Shown in pieces: positions 34,601-47,256 of a DNA stretch of 64,000 nt; the first letter of the stretch is position 1, and every line of letters begins with the position of its first letter. Under the pieces are notes generated by a model. It ran no database searches. It was not told the DNA's origin and saw only the letters and a program-made list of their open reading frames with translations. The stretch lies in contig JAVHNS010000002.1 of the NCBI GenBank assembly GCA_036872755.1, positions 2,108,001 through 2,172,000 of the forward strand, written 5' to 3'. The position numbers and the translations under genes are program-made. Source of the stretch: Orbilia blumenaviensis (taxonomy: Eukaryota; Ascomycota; Orbiliomycetes; Orbiliales; Orbiliaceae).

Positions 34601-35046
34601 GTATGAGCCTCAAACCAATCTAGGGATTGCGTTCCGATGTGTAATTCTCACTGTATCACGTTCACGGTACTTCAGTGATATACTTTGAGCTTCAGCTGCA
34701 TCTGCCCAAACTTTGGCTAGACCAACTCAGCCTTCAGCTTATATACTCTATCTAATCTAGCTCTATACACTTCATCGTCGGTTTAAAGACAGGCCTCGAT
34801 TTAACCGCTATTTCCCGCTTTCTTCTTATTGTTCAGCTCCTTCTCATTTCGCCTAAAACCTTCTCTTCGTGTCTTTTTATATCTTCAAGCTTTTAGAATC
34901 ATACTTAAATCAGTCCACCTGTTCCATTTTGTTGGAGACGACTAACGCCGTATCACCAGCTTTGTGCGAATCAGAAAACCATTCATTCCCTGGACTTGCA
35001 TATTCTGGGTTTATCGTATCAATACTTTCAATTTTTTAAGCTCAAA

Positions 35047-38000
35047 ATGACCTCCACGCCGGCAACATCACTTGGTGATCTAGACCATGTTAGTTACTTG
35101 CTTATCTATGTTTCTCCACATTTCACTCGTTCGTTGCATCCTAACAAATTAATCTCCCAATGACAGGAATATAATCAAGATGATATCGCTATCATAGGTA
35201 TGGCTTGCCGATTAGCTGGTGGCATTCAATCTATAGAACAATTCTGGAATGCAATTCTCTCTAAGAAAGATGCCTCCGGCGAGATCCCAGAGATGCGATG
35301 GGAGCCATATTTCCGCCGAGACAGCAGAAACGCCGATGTCCTCAAGAAAACCACATCCCGGGGATACTTCCTTGATCGGTTAGAGAACTTCGATGCATCC
35401 TTCTTTGGTATCTCTCCACTTGAAGCAGAGCTCATGGATCCACAACAGAGACTAGCCTTGGAAGTCACATGGGAAGCACTTGAGCATGCTGGTATCTCGG
35501 TAACAAGCCTGGCTGGTAGTGATACAGCTGTCTTCATGGGCGTAAATTCTGATGACTATTCTCGGTTGCTCCTTGAAGACGTTCCTGGGGTTGAGGCTTG
35601 GATGGGTATTGGTACTGCCTTCTGTGGTATCCCTAACAGGGTATCATACGCCCTCGACCTTCACGGCCCCAGCACAGCTGTTGACGCAGCTTGTGCCTCA
35701 GGTCTTGTTGCTGTTCACCATGGACGTCAAGCTCTCCTAGCTGGAGAAACAAAGCTAGCTATCGTCGGAGGCGTCAATGCCCTCATTGGCCCAGGCTTAA
35801 CAAGAGTCTTGGACGAAGCAGGCGCAGTCACACCAGAGGGTCGTTGTAGATCCTTCGATGCCTCTGCCAGCGGCTATGGTCGTGGTGAGGGTGCCTCAGT
35901 TTTAATCCTCAAGAAACTCTCAGAAGCAGTCATAGATGGTGATAAAGTTCTCGCCGTTCTCAAAGGAAGTGCTGTCGGACAAGATGGCAAAACCAATGGT
36001 ATTATGTCTCCAAATCAGGTTGCTCAAGAGGAAGTCGCCCGCAAAGCTCTCGCCGTCGCTCGTGTAGACCCCTTGTCGGTAGCATTCGTCGAAGCACACG
36101 CCACTTCCACTCCCGTCGGAGACCCCTGCGAAGTTGCTGCCATTGCATCAGTATATGGATCTGGAATTGGTAGACCAAAGGAGGTACCATGCAAAATTGG
36201 TTCAGTTAAGCCCAATGTCGGGCACCTTGAAGCTGGTGCTGGCTCGACAAGCTTAGTCAAAGCCGTCCTCGCTATCAGCAACAGCATCTTCCCTCCACAG
36301 GCTAATTTCCAAACCCCTAACCCGAAGATGGACTGGGCCAATAATTCTCTCGAGGTCATTCGAGAGGCCTCTCCTTGGACCCAGGACCGTAAAAGAGCGG
36401 GTATCTGTTCATACGGCTATGGTGGAACTGTCGCACATGCTGTCATCGAACAACCACCAACTTCTACCTTTCTCGCCGATGACCAAGTCGGAGATGTTAT
36501 TTATGTAGATGCGCCACCTTACATTCTCTTCTGGTCAGCACCGCAATCTCAGAGGCTCCGTGAAACGGCAGCCCAACTCGCTTCATGGATTGGTGAAACC
36601 GACCAACCTTTATCAAATATTGCAAACACTTTGGGTTATCGCCGCTCACATCACCAGCACAGGTGCGCTGTGGTTGCTGATACTCGCGAAGAGGCCAAGC
36701 AGCTTCTTGAGCTAGGCAGTCAGAATGCTGATAGCCCCTGGCTGATCAAGGAAAAAGTCTCTAACTATGGCAAACAGGGTGCCGTCTGGGTTTTCTCGGG
36801 CCACGGTGCACACTGGACAGACATGGGAAAAGAACTCCTGGCCACTGAGCCTGCTTTCTATGGTGCTGTTAGTAGTATTGATGATATCGTGCGGGATATT
36901 CTGAATTTCTCGCCACTTGAGGCTCTCGAGAAAGGAGACATCAAGACCACAGACAAGCAACAGGTATTGACCTACGCTATGCAAGTTGGCTTGAGTGCTG
37001 TCCTCCGCTCAAAGGGTGCTAGCCCCGCTGCGGTTATCGGTCACTCAGTTGGAGAGATCGCGGCATCAGTGGTTGCTGGATGCCTAAGTATCCAAGAGGG
37101 TGCTTTTATTGTTTCCCAACGAGCCAAGCTGTACCGTCTCGTAGCAGGAAGAGGAGCCATGATCCTCGTTGATCTATCCCCGGCAGAGGCGGTCAAAGAA
37201 CTTGAAGAGCAAGGTCAAACTAGCGCAGTTGCCGTCGCTATTCACTCCTCCCCAAACACCTGTGTCCTCTCTGGGAGCACCGAGGCCATCGAAAACCTGA
37301 TCCAAGCTCTTGAGAACAAATCTATTCGAGCCCGTAGAGTTAAAACAGACGTTGCGTTCCATAGCCCAGTATTGAATGAACTGGCGGAGCCCCTTCTTGA
37401 ACTCATATCCGGACATATCAAACCACAGCAGCCCACAGTCCGCCTTTACTCCACCTCTCTAACTGAAGCTCGAGGCGACAACTTGCGTGACGAAACATAC
37501 TGGATTGATAACATGATCAAGCCCGTCCTCTTAACAAATGCCATCAAAACTGCTCTTGAGGATAACTTCGGAATTTTCCTCGAAGTCTCCAGTCACCCCA
37601 TCATTGCACACTCCATCAATGAAACCATCATTGATGCCGATAGTGACGGTGTGGTTTTCCCAACTCTCAGGCGTGATAAGCCCTCTCAAAAGTGTATCCT
37701 ATTCGCTCTCGGAAAACTCCACTGCCATGGCGTCCCAATCGACCTTCGAGCCAACTTTTCCGGAGAATGGAGCCGAGAGGTCCCTACCACCGTGTGGAAG
37801 CACAATCCCTTCTGGAGGAAAGTTGGAACAGGTTCTCTTCAATCCAATACAGCGGTTACTCATAATGTCAAAAGCCATATTCTGCTGGGAGCTAAGCATC
37901 AAGTGGTCGGTAGTGACACTACCATGTGGTCAACCGTTCTCGATGAATCTACAAGGCCATTCCCTGGCAGCCATCCTCTTCACGGAACTGAAATCGTCCC

Positions 38001-40410
38001 AGCTGCCGTACTCCTTAATACCTTCTTACATACAGGCGAAGAGTGCAATGCTCTCAAAGACGTTATTCTACGAGTCCCTGTTGCCATGAGTGCCCCTAGA
38101 AACATCCAGGTCATCAAAGAGCAGGGAAGAGTCAGAATCGTATCTCAGCTACAAACCTCTGAAACCGAAAACAATAGCGCTGAATCTTCTTGGTTGACGC
38201 ACACAACTGGACACGTTGCTACCAAAGAATGGTCTAAGCCCAGCCTTGATATTGCTGGAACAAAACAAAAGCTCCCATCTGTTAAGCCAAGTTTTGCCAC
38301 AGACTATCTAGCATCAGTCGGGGTACCAGACATGGGCTTCCCATGGAAAGTCACAGAACACTACGGCGAGGGAGATGAAATGTTGTCCAAAGTAGATACC
38401 GCCCCCGAGTCCTCAGAAAAGAATATCCCGTGGGACGAGTCATCATGGGCACCCATTCTCGACGCAGCAACTTCTATTGGATCTTCAATTTTCTACAAGG
38501 AGCCCGTTCTTAGAATGCCCGCTCAGATTGACGATGTTGCCATCACTCCTGGGTCTATCCCCAAGATTGCTTATATCCACACCACAGTCGAAACTGGAAT
38601 GTGGAGAGTCAATGTTTCAATCTTGAACGAAGAAGGCCAGGAAGTAGCCCATATCAACGGAATGCGCTTTTCTGCTGTTGAGGGCACACCTGGAGCTAGC
38701 GGTAGCGTGGAGAGCTTGGTCCACCAAATGGCCTGGCCTCCAGCCAAACTCGAAGATGAAGGTTTCCAGCTGAAGCAGGTCATCTTTGTATCCGCACAGA
38801 CTGAAAGAGTAGAGGCTTACACCCAAGAGCTTTCTAGACGCAAAGTATCTACAACTGTAGTTCCAAATCCTGCTAGCCTCGAAGAGCAAACCTTGAGCTC
38901 CGAAGGGACCATTGTCGCTTACTTGCCCAGCAGTTCTGATTTGGAGGAAGATACCGCCAAGTTTTCCTCAACATTCTGCAATGAGATTCTCGACATTACA
39001 AAACTCCTCGTCAATCAGAACTCCCCCACAAAGCTATGGTGTATCACTCAAGGACTATTTGAAGCTTCCAGTCCCTCTTCCCTTTCCCAGGGTCCCCTAG
39101 TTGGCCTTTCCCGAATTATTGCATCAGAACATCCCGAGGTCTGGGGAGGACTTGTCGACACAGACGACGAGAGTTTCCCTCTTCAAGCTGTTAAATATGT
39201 CAAATCTGTTGATGTGATATCGGTCCGAGACTCTGTTTCTCGAGTTGCTCGCCTCCGACCAGTTCCTCGTGCTAAGATGACCGCTGGGCGGGAAAAGACC
39301 TTTACCCCAACTGCAGAGGGTACTTACTTGATCACTGGAGGACTCGGAGCTTTGGGGCTTGAAACTGCCAAATGGATGGTTGAGAGAGGTGCCCGACGAC
39401 TAGTCCTAGTTTCGCGACGTGGCTTGCCTCCACGCCGAACATGGGTAGATTCTGACGACGACTCGGCTTGTTCTACAATCCGCAAGCTTGAGAGACTCGG
39501 TGCTTCCGTTCACGTGGTGGCGGCCGATATCTCGAAGCCAGACGGCGCCGAGAGACTCGAACAGGCCTTGGACTTACTCGACCTTCCAAGAATCAGTGGT
39601 GTTGTTCATGCTGCAGGTGTCTTGGAAGACCAGCTTGTCGCTGAAACTACCAAGGACTCGTTCGATAGAGTTCTTGCTCCCAAAGTTTCCGGCGCTATGG
39701 CTCTCCACCAACTCTTCCCACCAAATACCCTTGACTTCTTTGTCCTTTTCTCGTCTTGCGGTCAGCTTTTGGGTTTCCCGGGTCAAGCATCATATGCCTC
39801 TGGAAACGCGTTCCTCGACACTTTCGCCGACTTCAGACGCAACCAAGGAGACAATATTATCAGTTTCCTGTGGACAAGTTGGAACGGGTTGGGTATGGCC
39901 AGCAGCACTGAGTACATTAATGCCGAACTCGAGGCTAAGGGTATCACTTCTGTGAGCCGGGACGAAGCTTTCAGAGCATGGGAGCACGCCATCAAACACA
40001 ACATCCACCAAGCCGTGGTCTTGCGAGCTCTCCCTGTAGAGGAAAATGGGATCCCACCTCTCCCAATTCTGGATGAGATTGCGCCGCGCAGGCGAGCAGA
40101 GTCAGCTGGCCCCGAAACTGTTTCTAAGGGCGAGGCCGGCGAAAATGCATCCGTCCCTAAGAGCGGGCCAGAGCTGAAGGAATACCTCCTGAACGCCATT
40201 TCGGAGTGTGTTGCGAAGACCTTGAGGCTCCAGAATGCTGCGGATGTTGACCCATCTACAGCTCTGACGGAGATGGGGATGGACTCTGTGATGACGGTCA
40301 GCCTGAGGAAGCATTTGCAAACTTCCTTGAAGGTTAAGGTTCCTCCTACATTAATTTGGGGACATCCTACGGTGAACCATTTGGTCAAGTGGTTTGAAGA
40401 TAAGGTCTGA
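35047..40410 (+). CDS. 6-methylsalicylic acid synthase-type polyketide synthase
   Basis: A 42-nt first exon (35047-35088), an intron (35089-35166, GTTAGT donor) and one long exon (35167-40410) give 1761 residues, the usual 6-MSA synthase size. The ketosynthase spans about 15-440 (Cys190 in DAACAS, His325, His367). The acyltransferase has Ser641 in GHSVGE. The dehydratase-like thioester-hydrolase domain has the HxxxGxxxxP motif starting at His950, and Asp1113. The ketoreductase has GGLGALG near 1401 and Tyr1557 in SYASGN. The carrier protein has Ser1721 in MGMDSV. There is no enoyl reductase, methyltransferase or separate thioesterase. All catalytic residues look intact. One acetyl and three malonyl units with a single ketoreduction would give 6-MSA. 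It is divergent from P450 no. 3 and forms the right border of the cluster. Homologous genes in nematode-trapping fungi start arthrosporol-type pathways. Confidence 0.96.
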
Positions 40411-42039
40411 CTTCTGTTTGTTTCGTTGCCTCCTGTTTTGGTTCTCTTCTTTCTTCCCTTCTTCTTCTTTTACTTTTATCTACTTTATTTCGTTTTATTT
40501 TTATATTTTGGATAGATTGGTATTGGGATGGTACATTGCTTTGATTTCAGTTTGTTTTTTTCCTCTCTCCTTTTTTCTCTGCTTTTTGTTCTTTAGACAC
40601 AGATTGTTTATATATCTTATAAATTTTGTTATATAGTACAAAGAATTCAAAGAGTTTATGAGCTTAATACTCCATACACAGAAGTTAAATTTAACAGAAG
40701 ATATGGTAGCCAGGTGGCTTAATACGGTCCAAGAATTAATGCCGGAGTGCAAAATAAGATGAAACAAATCGGCTCTATGGTTGAGATTACGTTACATCGG
40801 ATGGTCAAATGCAATATATATTATAAGCCACTGGTGCACACGCCGACCCTTAGAGCTCCAGAGCTCTGTATAACGTTCCTCAACGCATGCCATCGTGTAA
40901 CAATTCTGCGTTGGCAGTGCAAAATGCAACAAGTCACCGCTGACTAAATCATATTTTATATCAGCCTTTCCCCACAATCCGCATAATGCAGCACCAAATA
41001 CAAGTTTGGATCTCAAACACTGGGACCGAGACTACTTATATTTGACAATTTAAACCAGTAATGACGAACTGTTATAGTATCAGAGTGCGAATGTCCTAAA
41101 TGCGCTTTTCAAAGCCTGCCAGCCCGCCGTTGTTTCAGTTCGAGGCGGTAACTAAGAAATGGAAAGTTAAATTTGTTCCACCTCATTAGGTTTGTATTAG
41201 CACTGCGCGATGCATGATTAAGCAAGTGAGTGCTTGGGTACCCAATATAGGCATGGGAAAACGTAAATCGTATAATCGAATAGCGGTCTTGACGGCCTCT
41301 TAGTTAACTTCGGCTTGAAGTTGCCACCGTTGGCCATGCCATCGCTGTGGCGCACGCCTCCAGGGATCCCGGCAATACGCGTTCACCTGGTCTCTAATTG
41401 GTTACGTCGCAGCGTCTGGACAGGGTCGGTTACGTATGCTCTGCATCTGTTTCGACCGCATCGCATTGAACGGAATATAAGATAATACATTCCTCGAAAT
41501 GGCTGGCATCGAGCTGACCGTTTTTATCCTCTTGCTATCCCGTCGTCGCATCGTCCAAATCACAACCTCTAATTAATCAGGCTGCCGAACCGTGTCCTGC
41601 ACAGCCTGTAAGTTTCCCGGGATCAACTGATACCCAGCAAAAGCCATCGGCCGGCTGCTGGTAAACAGCTTCCGCGAAGGACCAGGCAGAGAAGGCTAAG
41701 ACTCGACTCGGCGCAATCCTTCCAGCCTTCTCCTCCCGCTTCGATCAAATCGCCATCTTCCCATCTGTCCTTTAAAGTTTGTTTTCTTTGATTTTCTGTC
41801 GATATTCAATACATATATTCGGCTTCGCGGAAACCCCTTTGTATTCGATCGTGACTTACTTTTAAAAACTTTTGGCGGCCTTGAGGACCAAGCCGGAGTA
41901 ACGTAATTGCTACCTAACGCCTACCTTTGCCGTCAATTAAATTACCACCACAACACATTTATCCCCCAACCTCATCCCATCAACACCAACCTGCAACCTC
42001 CAACCATCGCCATCACTCTGAGCATATCCTCACCGACAA
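40411..42039. other. Boundary between cluster and housekeeping region
   Basis: The first 220 bases are T-rich, probably the PKS 3' untranslated region. The rest up to the MINDY gene start is without supported frames. The final 300 bases are pyrimidine-rich with CCAACC/CAACAC strings, typical of a fungal 5' leader. Confidence 0.55.
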
Positions 42040-44929
42040 ATGGTTACTCTCGAACGGAGCTCGCAGGGGGGCATCGGGGATCCTTTTGACGGCTCCTTCG
42101 ACGGGAATAACACAAATATGCCTCCCGCAACCATTCCTTCAAACCAGCCGCAAAGTCACCAGCCGATGCCGCAACCGCCTATTCCTCCCCAGATGACGGG
42201 CGGGACATTCAATCTCCAAATTCCACAAGATTCCCTACCTGACCATAATCCGTACAGGCAGCTTCAGAAGCAGCGTACAGGTCAGAGCGATGGGGGCCAT
42301 CAAGGTTAGTTCACCCCCGAACTTCAGCTATTCCAGTCCACTCGCTAATTTCGAATACCTAGGCCAATATTCTTATCTGTCAACCAGTGCCGGTGCCACA
42401 ACAGGCCGTCCGGGTACGGCCCCATATCATTCATCATCCGCTCAGAATTTGAATTCCCAAACCTCGAATGGCTTCATGCCTACTCCTCCTAGCAGTTACC
42501 ACGCAGGGGCACCCCGAAGTAACTCTGTCTCTGCTATTGGAAATGTTGTATCGCAGCCGCTATACCCCATTTCCGCTCCCCAAGACGGTGTTTTCCACAT
42601 GGATAGTGAAAATAAACCAAAAAGCGATCCCTTTGTTAGTGAAATACAGCCGACGGAGCCGGCTAAGAGCGCTGATTGGTGGGAGTCGCCAACATCCTCC
42701 CAGGGAGGTTCACCGACCCCCAGTAGACCGCACCTATCGCTGGAAGAACAGCTCGAAAACGAATTCCACCGCGGGAAGGGCAATATTGCCCAGCAGCAAA
42801 GTGCACAAATAGCACAGCCAGCCGTTCAACAGCCAATCCAACCACCTGTTCAACAGCCAATGCAGCAGCCTATCCAGCAGCCTATCCAGCCGCCTATCCA
42901 GCAGCCTATCCAGCTACCCTTACAATACCCCGTTCCGCCGATCCATCAGCCGCTGCCGCAGCATCCAGTCCCACAACCCATCCCACAGCCTATCCCGCAG
43001 GTTTTCCAGCCGCCGACTACACAGTTTGTTGAATCAGATCCGTTTACCGACTCTCCTGTGCCCGGGATCCCCACAAAGCCCCCGACACCACCCAAGGTCC
43101 CTCACAGCAACCTTAATGCGCAATCTAGTTTGTTAGATGCCGATATCAAGGAAACCGGAACTGATAAGGAAGTCGCTATTAGCGTAGAAGCGCCAATCCC
43201 AGTCACTTCAGAGCCCCCTGCCCAATCAGGTAATACGGGGACGATACAACCTGCGATACCCTTGGAAACCTACCAGATCAAACATATTCGTTTCTTAGAT
43301 CCGGCCACGAACAAGCTTGCACAATCTTCGATACTCATCCAAAATGAGAATGGGCCATGTCCGCTAATTGCACTCATAAATGTTCTGTCGCTCTCCCGAG
43401 AGACACTAGTCCTTTCAGAAGGTCTTCGAATTCGAGAGACACTCTCGCTGGAACTCCTCCTTAATGTGGTCTGCGAAGAACTTGTTTTGACAGGGTCATG
43501 GATCGGCGACCTATCTGAATTGTTCAAGTTCTTGCTGGGTCTCCGTACAGGAATGAACGTAAATCCGAAATTTGTTAACGACCAGATTTCGGCAGATGAT
43601 TTCCTGAGAAGCAGGAACGTCCAGGAGAATCGCCCACTTCCACAGCCAAAGCCTGGCGATTTTGAGCAGACACGCGAGCTTGTGCTCTACTCAGCGTTTA
43701 AAATTCCCCTTGTTCACGGATGGCTCCCAGCCCCTACGTCGCCAATGTTTCCGGTGATAGTTCAGCATGCTCGAGACTTTGAGAAGGCGCAGGACATAAT
43801 AATCCAGCAGCAGTTCATCCTCGAAAAGGGATCTAGAGGTGAAACCATATCTTCGGAGGATAATGAAATCGTAGCGAAGGCACATGAGATTCAGGATTTT
43901 CTAGAAGCTACGGGGACCCAGATGACTTCTTATGGATTTAATGTTTTACAAACCAAACTTGCACCCGGAAGCTGGAGTATCTTTTTCCGGAATGACCACT
44001 TTAGCACCCTGTACAAGCATCAACGAACCGGAGACCTGTACACCTTAGTCACAGATAGCGGTTATGCTTCCTATGAGGAGATTGTTTGGGAGAGCTTGGT
44101 GGACGCGTCAGGGAGGGGAGGAGAATATTTTTCCGGGGATTTTAGGCCGGTTGGGCACGGTCACGGGAACAATAATGTATCCCAGCGGCAGTCTGACAAC
44201 ATTTTGGATCCGAATAGAGGCGACGGTGGTTGGCAGCCACAAGTTCAACCTCGCCAAAGCAGCTTGGGTGCACCACCGGGGCTTTCAGCACAAAGACGCC
44301 CGGTTCAGTCGTTGATACCTCCAGAGACGGCACCTATCGTTCCTCCCGATGCAGGCGATACAACTGACTATGACTTAGCTTTGGCCATACATTTGCAACA
44401 GGAGGAAGAGGAGCGAGCAGCGCGAATCCAGCAGAACAGACAAAATCTGAACCCAGCTCGGGTTCAAAATCTTGCAAGCGCAACCCAACCTCCAGTGCGA
44501 TCCCTAGTTTCATCGCAGCCACCACCGCCCACAGGCCTTCGGCCAAGGGCGAACTCCACCAACAACCGTCCTACCCAGCCTCCACGTCCAACTGGTCAAC
44601 AGGCCCAGGAGCTTCGAAATGCGGCGAATAGTGCAACTGGAGAAGAGATCCCGCCTCCTTATGCAGCAGCGGATCCCAATCCAACCGCCTTCATGCCACA
44701 AACCAATCCTCCTGGGCCAGGCGGCCTTGGTCGTCATTCTTCATTCCCCACTCATGGTACTGAGGGCGTGGGAAGCTTTTCCCGCCCCAGCCAGACCTCC
44801 GCCTATTCTCAAATGAATTCATTGTATGGGCAAAGTTCTAGCTCCCAGTACCCTGGTGCCGCTCGTGGGAGGAGGCCGAATGGGCAGTCTGTAGGAGGCG
44901 AGGAAGACAAAAAATGTTCGATAATGTAG
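42040..44929 (+). CDS. MINDY-family deubiquitinase
   Basis: Two exons, 42040-42304 and 42363-44929, give 943 residues. The 58-nt intron has a GTTAGT donor, a GCTAAT branch and a CTAG acceptor. Residues 1-350 are low complexity, with a Pro/Gln tandem region (about 42820-43010; units like PIQQ and PIQP). The catalytic MINDY (DUF544) domain follows, with QNENGPCPL holding the nucleophile Cys421 and FRNDHFSTL holding His634. A UIM-like helix DYDLALAIHLQQEEEE (about 756-771) probably binds ubiquitin. The protein ends in KKCSIM, a CaaX box on Cys940, predicting prenylation and membrane targeting. MINDY enzymes (Miy1 in yeast) trim Lys48-linked polyubiquitin. This is a general cellular gene and not part of the metabolite cluster. 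Confidence 0.92.
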
Positions 44930-45615
44930 CTCACTCATTAACAATTTCGACGAGCCCTGTCATGATGGTTCAAAAGCACGGTGGTGACGAAACTACGAGT
45001 AAGCAGTAAAGTTCCCGGAAGGATTGGTTTTCCCAGTCTACCGGATAGTATGCATAATGGTCCTAGTTCTTTTTTTCTCACTTCCTTTTTTTTTTTTTAG
45101 TGGCCCTCGCATATCCACTTACATACCCCTTCTTTCCATAAAATTTCTTAATTACTTATGAGTTATTTTACTTTTTTTTTTACCAAAGCCTTTTTGATGC
45201 CGATGCGGGATTATCAGGAGTTTATTGTGGCGTCTAAGGCGTTTTTTTCTTTTTTTTTTTTTTTTCTTTCTAAGTGCGCTGCCTTTGTCTCATGTATCAC
45301 TACTGCTTTATGGATGGTCGAGTTCCTGGTGTATAGGAAGACCATAGTTTACAGTGTGGTGTCTAAGTTAGTCCAAAAGCATTTTTTTCGCTTCCCTAAA
45401 GTTTGGGGTTTGTGAGGCTTTTCCACCGATATATATGTCTACCATTCCAGATATACGCCCATAGGCGTGAGTTCATAAAAAACGTCGCTTAGTCGTACAA
45501 GGTCGCCCATCATGCTAGCTCGTACACATCAATCTACCCTCTATAGCTTCCCAGCCAATAGTTTACGAAACCCATCCCGGCCTTTTCTATCCCTGTATCC
45601 TCCCCAGTCTATTAT
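44930..45615. other. Convergent 3' region with T tracts
   Basis: Between the MINDY gene (plus) and TRM6 (minus). It contains several T runs (about 45086-45098, 45170-45181, 45241-45266). A plus-strand frame at 45158-45415 is translated mostly from these tracts and is not supported. Confidence 0.55.
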
Positions 45616-47225
45616 TTAGTCGATATTATCAACATCCATCACATCCTCCTTCTTTCCATTCAGCTTAGCGCTTGTCTTCTCCTTCTTCCCACCAGCACCA
45701 CCAGTCCTCTCCCCACCACCCTTCTTCCTACTCCCAAACTTCCCTCTAGCCTCCACCTTCCCTTCCAATATCGGAAATACCTTCGTAGCGTGTAACACAT
45801 ACCCCTCACTACCTCCTCTACTAGTCATCAACGGATGTGTCCTGCCTGGTAACGCCTGAAAAGTCCGCACGCGACTAGTATGAATCGTCGGTGCCAAAAG
45901 ATTGGTCGGATCAATCGGGAAATATTCATCAGAGGTATGAGCCGGTAACTTTGGCAAAGATTTCAAGGTTCCCAACGTCGCTAGATCGATATCCGGGTTT
46001 GTATTATCCGGATCCAAAACATGGAACTGTGGTTGTTGCTGCTGTTGCTCCTCCTGAGGCAGCGACGCCTCTGTTTCCTTCTTTATACGCATGTATTCGG
46101 TTCTACGGAGGGTGCTGCACCAGTCTACTACTTCTGATAAAGGCTCGACGGAAGGCGAGTAGATTACTATCTGCCCGCTGCCCTTCAAAAGTGGTGTAAC
46201 GGTGTTTATGACGCCGCTTAGCTCCATTCCAGTGGCGATGATGGCGCCGTCGAAACCTCCGCGACGAGTTGAAGATACGATATTAAGTAACCTCTCCTGG
46301 CGGCGGCATTTTCGATGGTAATTAGAGCGTTTTACGGACTTGAGAGTGCGTAAGACGGCTTCTGGGATTACAGTTGGTCGTTCGAGTGTTACATCCGACT
46401 CTGGAGATAGCAGCTGAAGGTATGAGAGGGAGAGAAGGTGGGTTGATAGCGGATGAGTCGTGGTATTAATGAGATTGGCGGTATCGAAGTTGAAAGGACG
46501 AAGAAGGGATAGATTTGGCTGGTCCTGGGTATGAAGAACGGTGATGGTGTTTGAAACCGGAACTGAAGTCTGTTCGTAGCCAGTTTTGGGTTTTATCGGG
46601 GTATTGTATGGATGGTCGTTGGCCTCCTTCTGTGCTATCTCGACAGCTTCCGAAGTCTCAGTGACTTCGGGTTGGGGCGCCGGAACCTCTTCGCCCTTCG
46701 CATCTTTCCCATCATCGGTTTCCTCCCTCTTCCGCTTCCTTGCATTGGATACTTTCTTAGGTGCCCTTGCATCTTCTCCAGCCAGTAATCCCATTCTCTC
46801 AGCCATAGCAGCTACCACTAACCCACCAGTATCGTCAATAACTAGGTAGCGCCCACCCCACTTAACATCAGCCCAGCTCATGAGCAGACCCATGGCCTCA
46901 TCTCTGATCTCCAACATTTTGAGTGGTTCCTTCTGTGTTATTAGGTAGTGTGTGAAGTTCGGCACGTCTGCTGGGATAACCCTAATACGTTTGAGATATT
47001 TGTTTGTCTTCCTTTTCGTATATTTCGCCAGCGAGAAGGCGGTCTTTTTGTCAATGTACGCATGGGATTGTAGAAGCCGCGCGATAATTTCCTATAGCCA
47101 CCGACAAACCTATAGTTAGCATGTGTATTCCGACTATAAAAAGAGCCTCCACAATTGACTTTTAAACAAAGACAATTGATAAATAAACCCTTTCTTCTTT
47201 CTTTCTTCCAATTGAAGCGTAATCG

Positions 47226-47256
<31 letters not shown>

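Larger units (their letters stand above)
33187..35046. promoter_or_regulatory. Divergent promoter region, P450-3 / PKS
   Basis: 1.86 kb between two divergent cluster genes. It holds a set of CCCGG-type repeats at 33880-33980, a CGGCG/CGCCG inverted repeat at 34307-34327 with an 11-base spacer, and a TATAAAA box at 34594. Open frames here are short and unsupported. The length and motifs fit a bidirectional control region of the pathway. Confidence 0.5.

Noticed and set aside
45158..45415. Plus-strand hydrophobic frame
   Set aside because: The hydrophobicity comes from poly-T tracts read as Phe codons in a 3' untranslated region.
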